From Enhydrobacter sp. (lineage in GTDB: Bacteria; Pseudomonadota; Alphaproteobacteria; Reyranellales; Reyranellaceae): 48,596 nucleotides of DNA. Below are positions 42,526 through 48,596 of this stretch, one piece after another. The stretch is taken from positions 1-48,596 of the forward strand of contig JAHCJV010000041.1 of the NCBI GenBank assembly GCA_026126105.1, given 5' to 3'. Positions within the stretch are counted from its first letter, which is position 1, and the number at the start of each line of letters is the position of its first letter. The translations under genes were made by a program, and so were the position numbers. The notes beneath the pieces are model-generated. The model worked only from the letters and a program-made list of their open reading frames with translations, searched no databases and was not told the origin of the DNA.

Positions 42526-43581
42526 TCACCCCAGCCGAGCCGAAAGCAACTCGAGACCGCGCTTGACCGGGCTAGCCTTCCGTTTTCCCCATCCTTTCTG
42601 GATCATCCGGAACCCTTCAACTATTTCGTAAGCAGCCTGAACGTCCTCAACCTTGAGGTGAATGCCGAACTTGCCCATTTGCTCGATATAGCAAGCGAGA
42701 AGAGCCTCACGCGTCTCCATTCGCCAAAGGAATCTCAGGTCGGCGCCCGGAGCGCTTCTCGTTGCGGCTTCCCAATCCAGAATGACCACGTCTCCGCCTT
42801 CACCTACGAAGACATTGTTCGGATTGATGTCGTTGTGCGTGAGATATACTTCTCCCATTGACTGCATGCGATCGATAAGAACCTCATGATTGTGTAGAAC
42901 TTCGCGTGTCCCCTGCAGCAGGCTTTGCCATTCGTCCTGCTCAATGGCGTCCATCTTGCGGTATATTTTTTCGTAGCGCTGGAGGGGGGTAAGTATCCAC
43001 TTCGTACCAACCGGAGCGCAATCTTCACGGGAAATGCTATTGACACCCGCGATCGAGCGCACCAACTGCAACTGAGCCTCCAAAGGAAGCGCTTCGAACG
43101 GGGTCCGGGCTCCATCCACGAACTCCCAGACTCCCACACGCAGGCCGTGCGTCTCTAACGAGCCAAAAAAGTAAGGCGACGAGAAACGTTGCACCTTCTC
43201 TTCATTGATAATCCGCTCAACTGGTGAACAGACGACATTCGAACCGGCTTTGAGAAAGACCGTAAGCTGTCCGCTTTGCGCCATGCTCGGCTGGCAGTAT
43301 GCGCGGCCGTCAAAATCTGGATTTGGCCGCGAAAGCTCGAAATGGTGCCTGGTGTGCGTTCTCGAGCTTTTGATGTAGGCTGACAGATCAGGCCGAGGGG
43401 GCATGACCCACTCGCTCCGGACGTGTCGGACGTCTGTTCCGATGTGGGCTGACAACAGACGGCCCACTTGGGCCAGCAGATCGTGATTCGATTGCAATTC
43501 TTCCGCAATCGCCGCCAAACTCCCGGCCTGTCGCAGCCGTTTTCCTTCTCGATCCGAAATTGCGGGTCGGGACATCAGCAT
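42526..43581 (-). CDS. Aminoglycoside-phosphotransferase-fold kinase
   Basis: This 351-residue protein has the APH/choline-kinase catalytic core: Brenner-type motif YLTHNDINPNNVFVG (His249, Asp251, Asn256) and the metal-binding Asp269 in VVILDWEAAT. A likely ATP-anchoring Lys111 lies in LTVFLKAGS, with Glu122 nearby. The N-terminal 60 residues are extra and helical. A resistance enzyme is not implied; many APH-fold proteins phosphorylate choline, sugars or amino alcohols, and the nearby sulfotransferase suggests modification of a polar small molecule or surface glycan. ATG 43581 or 43575 may be used. Codon usage is visibly more AT-rich than the core genome. Confidence 0.8.
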   Translation of the reverse strand: MLMSRPAISDREGKRLRQAGSLAAIAEELQSNHDLLAQVGRLLSAHIGTDVRHVRSEWVMPPRPDLSAYIKSSRTHTRHHFELSRPNPDFDGRAYCQPSMAQSGQLTVFLKAGSNVVCSPVERIINEEKVQRFSSPYFFGSLETHGLRVGVWEFVDGARTPFEALPLEAQLQLVRSIAGVNSISREDCAPVGTKWILTPLQRYEKIYRKMDAIEQDEWQSLLQGTREVLHNHEVLIDRMQSMGEVYLTHNDINPNNVFVGEGGDVVILDWEAATRSAPGADLRFLWRMETREALLACYIEQMGKFGIHLKVEDVQAAYEIVEGFRMIQKGWGKRKASPVKRGLELLSARLG

Positions 43582-43695
43582 AGCCTTTCTCGGTCGGCTC
43601 GATCCGTATTACTCGTACGGCCGCCGCCCAGCGCATCGAACGTATAGCGTTTTCGGCTAGTTCCAAAGGTATGCCAATAACTGTTTAAGGCGAGG

Positions 43696-43908
43696 TCACC
43701 CCGAAGAAAGGTCCGCCGTGTGTGTTTCTTCACGGTCAGCCTGGCTGAGGATGCCCTTGGCTTTCATGACGTCGACCTCCAATTCGCGTGCGCCTCGTAA
43801 GAGAACATCTCGCGCCAACCTGTCGAGCTTGGCCACCAGCAGGGTCGCCCCGCCCTTGCGGGCTGCTTCCAACGCCTTCGCGAGCTGCGGGTTGTGCCCG
43901 AGCCGGCC
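43696..43908 (-). pseudogene. Serine-recombinase (resolvase/invertase) fragment
   Basis: A 71-codon stretch ending at TGA 43698-43696 reads GRLGHNPQLAKALEAARKGG, ATLLVAKLDRLARDVLLRGA, then EVDVMKAKGILSQADREET. K-L-D-R-L-(A/S)-R-D/N-V is the hallmark of the serine-recombinase catalytic domain, where the Arg residues stabilise the phosphoserine intermediate. The N-terminal part with the nucleophile Ser is missing or in another frame (QVTDFVAGSG around 43930), and the DNA-binding end is absent. It marks the right border of the island. Confidence 0.65.
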
Positions 43909-44162
43909 ACAAAATCAGTGACCTGGCGGAGGTGCGCACTTGCATCTCCGTCTGCCAGCTCGTAGCAGCATCGTCGCCGCGTTCGTCGGGCCGGCAGGGC
44001 GTCAGAGACCGGTGAAGCGCTGGACGGCGACATTCGTGGTTGCGGAAGATGACGCGATCGACGGGGTTGAGGACAACGACCGTCTCTTAGGCTTGGGCGA
44101 CAAAGATGAGCCCAGTGGCGGCGACAGCGACGACCAGTTTCGCCTGGCCAGCCTGACGGCGC
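43909..44162. other. Degenerate spacer right of the recombinase fragment
   Basis: These 254 bases hold no credible gene. The part near 43909-43990 may continue the recombinase relic in a shifted frame. The part at 44040-44160 is rich in GACGAC-like triplets but has no recognisable homology. It sits directly after the stop of the secreted-protein gene. Confidence 0.35.
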
Positions 44163-44957
44163 CTAATCGGCCGCGAGCGAATCGGCGATGCGCTGCGCCT
44201 GCCGGGTCAGGGCGGGGTACGCATTCGCTTCTCGGACCCGCAGGCTCCAGCAGCGCACGTAGGCGTCCGACGCCTCGCTCTCGAGGGCGAAACTCTCGTC
44301 GACCTTTCCAGCCGCCCGGAAGGCCGTGGCTCTCTGCAATGCAGCCGCGAGAGGCGCCTCGCAGATCGGGAGTTCCGGCGCGGCCGCTGCCTTGTCCAGG
44401 TAAAGGAGTACCCGTCCACCTTTGCGCACGATGACGCCGAGTTCGCGGGGCGGTGAGAAGGCACCGGCCTGCGACTCGAGGCCGAGATGCGCGACGGCCT
44501 GCGTCGTGCCTGCCGGCGGCTCGATCGGCAAGAAGGCGTAAACCGTGACCGCGGCGTCACCGGTCAGGCCGAAGTAGAGATCTTCGCCCTCCCGAAGCTT
44601 GGCGTCGAGATCGATCGGCTGCTTCGGCTTTTCGCCCAGCCAGTGGCGCGCCAGGCCTTCGGTGGTCACCGCCGCATCGCCGAAGGCGATGGCGTCGAGC
44701 CTGTCCGATCCCGCCCCGCAACAAAGGGTATCGCGCACCATCTCGCCCGGACCGGGAAAGCCCTTCGGGGGCGGGCCGACAATGCGGCGCAGCATGGGTG
44801 TCAGAACGCCGATCGACTTGTCGTGAGCGGCACTGTCCCATTTGTGCTCGAGGGCCGCAGCCGCCCGGTCGCGCGCCGCGATGTAGGCGGCTTCCTCGGG
44901 GGAGAGCGCCCAGGCGGGCGCCGCGAGCAGCAGCAGGAATGTCAGGACGGTCCGCAT
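44163..44957 (-). CDS. Secreted protein of unknown function
   Basis: This 264-residue precursor starts at ATG 44957, overlapping the stop of the hydratase gene by one base (TGATG). The signal peptide MRTVLTFLLLLAAPAWA is short and clear. The mature part has LSPEEAAYIAARDRAAAALE (helical), GPGEMVRDTLCCGAGSDRLD with a Cys pair, WLGEKPKQPIDLDAK, a beta-rich segment (YFGLTGDAAVTVYAFLPIEP) and a helical C terminus with two more Cys. I recognise no family. Coupling to a 2-keto acid hydratase gene suggests only co-expression. Confidence 0.7.
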   Translation of the reverse strand: MRTVLTFLLLLAAPAWALSPEEAAYIAARDRAAAALEHKWDSAAHDKSIGVLTPMLRRIVGPPPKGFPGPGEMVRDTLCCGAGSDRLDAIAFGDAAVTTEGLARHWLGEKPKQPIDLDAKLREGEDLYFGLTGDAAVTVYAFLPIEPPAGTTQAVAHLGLESQAGAFSPPRELGVIVRKGGRVLLYLDKAAAAPELPICEAPLAAALQRATAFRAAGKVDESFALESEASDAYVRCWSLRVREANAYPALTRQAQRIADSLAAD

Positions 44958-45700
44958 CAGAAGCTCGCTTCGACGCTCCCCAGCCCGACGAACTCGCCGC
45001 GCGCCCTCGTGCCCGGCGGATAATAACGCAGACCCGTCCACGATCCCGTCGTGATCGCCTGGCTCGCGCGGATGCCGCCGCGGTGGCGCACCGCATGATC
45101 GATCATCCAGGCGAGCGGCCGCACGGGATCGACGGCCCCGAGCCCGCCCTTCTGATCGACTTCGACCTTGCCATCGATCGTCAGCCTGACCTGCAGGTCA
45201 GCCCAGGCGAGGCCCTTCCATTCCCCGATCGGATCGCCGATGACCAGCGCATGATTCATCTGGTTGTCGGCAAGCAACCACTCCGGATCGGCCGACTTGA
45301 AATCCGCGAGCCGAGTGTCGACCACTTCCATGCCGACGAAGGCGTCGCCTACCGCGTCGAGCGCCTCGTCGCGTCCGACCGGCTCGCTGCGTGCGGCGAT
45401 GTCCTTCGCGATGTGGAACGAGATCTCGATCTCGATGCCGATCATGTGCATCGCCTTGCCGTCGAACGTCGCGGGCGATTTCACCAGCGCGCCGGCGAGC
45501 AGCGGCGCGGGATTTGGCTCGGCGGTCGGCGTGCGGGCCCCGACCTTCCAGCCGGAGACCGGGCCGGTCGCCTGCGCGACGCCGTCCTGGATGGCATAGA
45601 CGGCCGCGCGGTCCGGAAGCGCGAACGGCGGCTTCAGCTGCACGCCGGAACGACGGGCTTCGAGCAACTGCTGCACCGCCTTCGAAACGTCCGCACTCAT
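44957..45700 (-). CDS. 2-keto-4-pentenoate hydratase family protein
   Basis: This 247-residue FAH-superfamily protein is related to MhpD/XylJ/HpaH, which hydrate 2-hydroxypenta-2,4-dienoate in meta-cleavage pathways, and to 4-oxalocrotonate decarboxylase. The metal site is Glu90 and Glu92 in IGIEIEISF and Glu125 in VGMEVVDTR; SGWKVGA and the C-terminal ITTGSWTGLRYYPPG are characteristic. Length fits (about 260). No aldolase or extradiol dioxygenase gene is adjacent, so the exact substrate is open. It is divergent from an amidohydrolase gene by 32 bases. Confidence 0.85.
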   Translation of the reverse strand: MSADVSKAVQQLLEARRSGVQLKPPFALPDRAAVYAIQDGVAQATGPVSGWKVGARTPTAEPNPAPLLAGALVKSPATFDGKAMHMIGIEIEISFHIAKDIAARSEPVGRDEALDAVGDAFVGMEVVDTRLADFKSADPEWLLADNQMNHALVIGDPIGEWKGLAWADLQVRLTIDGKVEVDQKGGLGAVDPVRPLAWMIDHAVRHRGGIRASQAITTGSWTGLRYYPPGTRARGEFVGLGSVEASF

Positions 45701-45732
45701 GCTAAGCTCCCGGCAACAAAGACGGAGGAAAC

Positions 45733-46908
45733 ATGCCCTATGCCAGCGGGCGCGTCATTCACGATGCCGATGCGCACATCATGGAAGTGCCGGGTTTCCT
45801 CGCCGACCACCTCGAAGCCCGGTATCGCGCGGTCGTCACCGACGAGACCCTGTTCCCGCGCCGTGACGGCTTTCACAGCCGGCTGCAGGAAGCAGAGCGC
45901 GCCGGCGGCGAGACGTTCGACGACTCGCAGATCATGCTGGCCAAGAACTGGTCCGCGCTCGGCTCCTGGCGCAAGCAGGACCGCACGCGCTCGGTAGACC
46001 TGCTGGGTTTCGCCAGCCAGCTGATGTTCACCACGGCGCTGCTCAACTTCTCCAACCTGCTGGAGAGCGGCAAGGACCACGATCTGGCCTACGCCGTCGC
46101 CCGCGCACACACCCGTCACATGGTCGACTTCTGCTCGGTCGATCGCCGGCTGCTGCCGACCGGCTATGTGCCGCTGCTCGAGTTCGAGCGTACCGCGAAG
46201 GCCGCGCGCGAGGCGATCGAGATGGGCGCCAAGGCGCTTCTGATCCCCTCGCGCTGCCCCGACGACCATTCTACCAGCCATATCGCCTTCGATCCGCTGT
46301 GGGCGATGGCGCAGGAAGCCGGCCTGCCGATCGTGTTCCATGTCGGCGGCGGCGGCACGCTGCTGGAGAAGGCGTACTTCAACAACGGCCTTCCGCCGGT
46401 GCCGGACTTCCACGGCGGCGACGACAATTTCAAGTCGATCGACTATATGGCGATCGGCTATCCCCCGATGAAGGCGCTGACGGCACTGATCGTCGATCGC
46501 GTGCTCGACCGCTTCCCGGCGCTCAAGTTCGGCGTTATCGAGCAGGGCGCCTCGTGGGTGCCGGGCTGGATGCGCAACATGGATAGCGCGCACAACGCCT
46601 TCTACAAGAACGAGGAGCGGCTGCAGAAGATGTCGCTCAGGCCGAGCGAGTTCGTGAAGCGGCAGGTGCGCGTGACGCCCTACCCGCACGAGGACACGGG
46701 CTGGATCATCGCCAACAGCGGCGACACTGTCTGCCTGTTCTCGTCCGACTATCCGCATGTCGAGGGCGGCCGCAACCCGATCAAGCGCTTCGAGACCTCG
46801 ATGCAGATCGCCGGCACGACCGAAGCGCAGAAGCAGCGCTTCTATTGCGACAATTTCGTCGACCTGATGGGCGCGGGCCTCGCGCCCGAGCTGAGGCAAG
46901 CCGCATGA
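45733..46908 (+). CDS. Amidohydrolase_2 family metallohydrolase (ACMSD-like)
   Basis: This 391-residue TIM-barrel protein starts at ATG 45733 behind GGAGGAA. The N-terminal metal motif DADAHIMEVP (Asp13, His15; the family D-x-H-x-x-E) is followed by a His in LPIVFHVGGGG and the catalytic Asp in CLFSSDYPHVEGG. ACMSD-like proteins are decarboxylases or hydrolases of aromatic and related acids. The large insert with LLPTGYVPLLEFERTAKAAR is typical of the subgroup common in alpha- and betaproteobacteria degrading aromatics. Its stop overlaps the following crotonase gene (ATGA), so the two act together. Confidence 0.87.
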   Translation: MPYASGRVIHDADAHIMEVPGFLADHLEARYRAVVTDETLFPRRDGFHSRLQEAERAGGETFDDSQIMLAKNWSALGSWRKQDRTRSVDLLGFASQLMFTTALLNFSNLLESGKDHDLAYAVARAHTRHMVDFCSVDRRLLPTGYVPLLEFERTAKAAREAIEMGAKALLIPSRCPDDHSTSHIAFDPLWAMAQEAGLPIVFHVGGGGTLLEKAYFNNGLPPVPDFHGGDDNFKSIDYMAIGYPPMKALTALIVDRVLDRFPALKFGVIEQGASWVPGWMRNMDSAHNAFYKNEERLQKMSLRPSEFVKRQVRVTPYPHEDTGWIIANSGDTVCLFSSDYPHVEGGRNPIKRFETSMQIAGTTEAQKQRFYCDNFVDLMGAGLAPELRQAA

Positions 46909-47738
46909 AGACCTACGCCACCCTGCTCACCGAGCGCACCGGGCCGGTTCACAAGATCACGACCAATCGGCCGGAGGTGCTGAACGCGCAGAGCCGCGTC
47001 CTGCTCGAGGAGCTCGACGATGCGTTTCTTCGCGCGGTCGACGATCCGGACGTGCGGGTGATCATCCTCGCCGGCGCGGGCAAGCATTTCTCCGCCGGCC
47101 ACGATCTCGGCTCGCCGGAAGAGATGGCAGACCAGAAGAAGACGCCTCTGGAGCCGGGCTTCAAGGGCGAGTATCGCCGCCTGTGGGAGCGCTTCTTCGA
47201 GAACACCATGCGCTGGCGCGACCTGCCGAAGCCTACCATCGCGCAGGTCCAGGGCTACTGCATCATGGGCGGCATGATGATCGCGTCGGCCTGCGACCTG
47301 ATCGTCGCCAGCGACGACGCGCTGTTCGCCGACCGTGCCGTGAAGTGGGGCGGCAGCCACGTCCAGTACTTCTCGATGCCGTGGGACCTCGGCCCGCGCA
47401 AGACCAAGGAGTATCTCTTCACCGGCGAGTTCATCTCCGCCACCGAAGCCGAGAAGCTCGGGCTGGTGAACCGCGTCGTGCCGCGCGCAAAGCTTGAAGA
47501 GGCGACCATGGCGCTTGCCCAGCAGATCGCCGAGCGCGATCCGTTCGCGCTCAAGTTCGCCAAGGCGTCGGTCAACGAGATGCAGAACGCGCAGGGCTGG
47601 CGGGAGGCGATGGAAGGCGCGTTCAAGAACTACATGCTGACGATCCCGCACCGCATCGAGCTCGGCACCTACGGCGCGGCGGCGCGGGAGAAGAACCCGA
47701 AGGACCGATTCGGTGTGTTGAACAAAAAGGCGGGCTGA
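46905..47738 (+). CDS. Enoyl-CoA hydratase/isomerase family protein (2)
   Basis: This 277-residue crotonase starts at ATG 46905, coupled to the amidohydrolase stop; a longer frame from 46845 lies inside that gene. Oxyanion-hole segments are FSAGHDLGSPEEM and QGYCIMGGMMIASACDLIVAS. The usual hydratase Glu region reads ALFADRAVKWGGSHVQYFSM, without the P-E pair, and the insert around 70-95 (ADQKKTPLEPGFKGEYRRLW) is longer than in FadB-type hydratases. A substrate other than simple enoyl-CoA is therefore likely. With the ACMSD-like enzyme it makes a two-step module. Confidence 0.85.
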   Translation: MKTYATLLTERTGPVHKITTNRPEVLNAQSRVLLEELDDAFLRAVDDPDVRVIILAGAGKHFSAGHDLGSPEEMADQKKTPLEPGFKGEYRRLWERFFENTMRWRDLPKPTIAQVQGYCIMGGMMIASACDLIVASDDALFADRAVKWGGSHVQYFSMPWDLGPRKTKEYLFTGEFISATEAEKLGLVNRVVPRAKLEEATMALAQQIAERDPFALKFAKASVNEMQNAQGWREAMEGAFKNYMLTIPHRIELGTYGAAAREKNPKDRFGVLNKKAG

Positions 47739-47954
47739 TCGACTTGGCCACGTCTCTAAGACTGACCCAATCCTCGCACGCTAAGCTCCTGGAAGGCTCA
47801 CAGCAGGCGATAGAGCAACCGGCAGTTGCCAGCTTACAAATGCACCATTACTCTCGCGGAGGGTGTGAGATCAGCGTTGCGTAATGCGGAATACGCCGAT
47901 GGTGGCCGTCTTCCGCGAGCTCCAGTTCGAACCTAGAGTCGAGCAAGGCTTCGC
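47739..47954. other. Intergenic region before the partial regulator
   Basis: These 216 bases contain no credible gene, tRNA or strong hairpin. TTGCGTAATGCGGAATACGC (47876-47895) contains a small GCGTA/TACGC inverted repeat that might be an operator. The regulator promoter must be here. Confidence 0.3.
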
Positions 47955-48596
47955 ATGGGTCGCAAGCAATCGGTTCCCCTCCGCGAACAAGAGGTTATTG
48001 GAGGCCTGTACGACTCGGCGCTGGGAACCCGTCCCTGGAGCGAGACCGCCAAGGACTTGACTGCCGCAGTTGACGGCTCGACCTTGACCGTGTTCATCCA
48101 CAAGCCGTTGACGAACATCTCCGATGTCATCGCCATGCTGGATGTGCCCGACGACGCACTGAGCGATTACAACGCGTATTTTTCCAAGCACGACGTCTGG
48201 ATACTGGGAGCCCTCAGGAAGCGTCTTTTCGATCGGGCCTTCTCCAATCCCGAGCTGATCGACGACCGGTCCTTCCAGAAGAGCGAGTTCTACAACGATT
48301 TCCTTCGCCGGAAGGTGAGCATGTACCACGCTGCCGGCGCACTCTTGACGCTGGGCGGCGGGCGAGTGGGCATCGTCGGCATCCACCGGCCGAAGGACCA
48401 CGAGGAGTTCTCCAAGGGCGATCTCGAGACGCTGGGTCGCCTGCTGCCCCATCTCCGCGCCTCCCTGGAACTTCGTCAGCGCGTTCAGATCGCCGAAGCC
48501 ACCACGACGTCGGCGCTCGAGGCGCTCGATCGATTGTCGGCGGGAGTGATCCTGCTGTCGGCGACAGGATTGCTCCACGCCAACCGGATTGCCGAG
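47955..48596 (+). CDS. Probable LuxR-type regulator, C-terminally cut by the window edge
   Basis: The plus strand is open from ATG 47955 to the window end, 214 codons without a stop. The translation shows EQEVIGGLYDSALGTRPWSE, an N-terminal helix typical of a group of orphan LuxR-family regulators (helix around L-Y-D-A-A-L...W), then LTVFIHKP, DYNAYFSKHDVWI, and VGIVGIHRPKDHEEFSKGDL leading into LETLGRLLPHLRASLELRQR, which in this group links a GAF/PAS-like sensor to the next domain. The C-terminal HTH would lie beyond the edge, so the DNA-binding class is inferred. The continuous minus-strand frame over the same bases is a shadow. Confidence 0.6.
   Translation, partial: MGRKQSVPLREQEVIGGLYDSALGTRPWSETAKDLTAAVDGSTLTVFIHKPLTNISDVIAMLDVPDDALSDYNAYFSKHDVWILGALRKRLFDRAFSNPELIDDRSFQKSEFYNDFLRRKVSMYHAAGALLTLGGGRVGIVGIHRPKDHEEFSKGDLETLGRLLPHLRASLELRQRVQIAEATTTSALEALDRLSAGVILLSATGLLHANRIAE

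Noticed and set aside
42526..43581. Aminoglycoside resistance gene
   Set aside because: Only the general APH fold is supported; no resemblance to a specific resistance enzyme and no integron or resistance context.
43940..44434. Plus-strand 164-codon frame to the right of the recombinase fragment
   Set aside because: Its second half is antisense to a signal-peptide-bearing gene and the first half has no recognisable protein features.

Overview
The window reads as ordinary chromosome of a high-GC, metabolically versatile alphaproteobacterium. The evidence is strong GC bias at third codon positions, a Caulobacter XylB-like sugar dehydrogenase, an NdvA-type glucan exporter, three stand-alone Bug/TctC-type periplasmic receptors, TRAP and Tat-exported proteins, and extragenic palindromes of the kind scattered through alphaproteobacterial genomes. 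Hyphomicrobiales or a Reyranella-like Rhodospirillales lineage are reasonable guesses, but the order cannot be fixed from this piece. I see no rRNA, tRNA, CRISPR array or replication origin.

Layout. 1-9.7 kb: a partial GNAT acetyltransferase, MTR-1-P isomerase (mtnA), a broken methyltransferase, an MFS carrier, a GH51 arabinofuranosidase, a membrane-anchored unknown, class II fumarase, a cupin, a 31-codon stub resembling the N terminus of malate:quinone oxidoreductase, an alpha/beta hydrolase and an MgtC/DUF4010 membrane protein. 9.7-13.1 kb: an oxidative sugar module (Rid protein, small membrane protein, XylB-like SDR, mutarotase, and a divergent HpcH/HpaI aldolase). 13.4-14.7 kb: a Tat-exported unknown, followed by a piece of a tandem paralogue that is cut off by an IS66 transposase relic. 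14.8-21.5 kb: formamidase and a cytosine-deaminase-like amidohydrolase, an ABC-F ATPase, and on the other strand an NMT1/THI5-like ABC importer. 21.6-28.1 kb: NdvA-like exporter, M20 amidohydrolase, Lrp regulator, divergent phenylalanine hydroxylase, and an ADP-forming acyl-CoA synthetase.

28.1-38.4 kb is rich in organic-acid uptake genes: a Bug receptor with a Rid protein; a minus-strand operon of TRAP DctPQM, a lyase of the isocitrate lyase/PEP mutase superfamily and a second Bug receptor; then a divergent pair of PLP enzymes (class III and class V aminotransferases), the latter followed by a third Bug receptor. 38.4-40.7 kb: beta-carbonic anhydrase, a crotonase, a DUF1127 protein and a small lipoprotein. 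40.7-44.1 kb looks like a decayed island: a transposase relic, a sulfotransferase, an APH-fold kinase and a serine-recombinase fragment, with more AT-rich coding than the surroundings. 44.1-48.6 kb: a secreted unknown, a 2-keto-4-pentenoate hydratase-like protein, an amidohydrolase with a crotonase, and the start of a probable regulator that runs off the end.

Functionally, the window is mostly scavenging metabolism: binding-protein-dependent uptake of acids and N-heterocycle or amide compounds, followed by hydrolases, aldolases, lyases and aminotransferases that would feed pyruvate, glyoxylate and acyl-CoA into central metabolism. I see no clear-cut novel defence or mobile system. The most worthwhile oddities are the sulfotransferase/kinase island, two Rid proteins that lack the usual catalytic arginine, the formamidase/deaminase/ABC neighbourhood, the paralogue interrupted by IS66, and several gene stubs.
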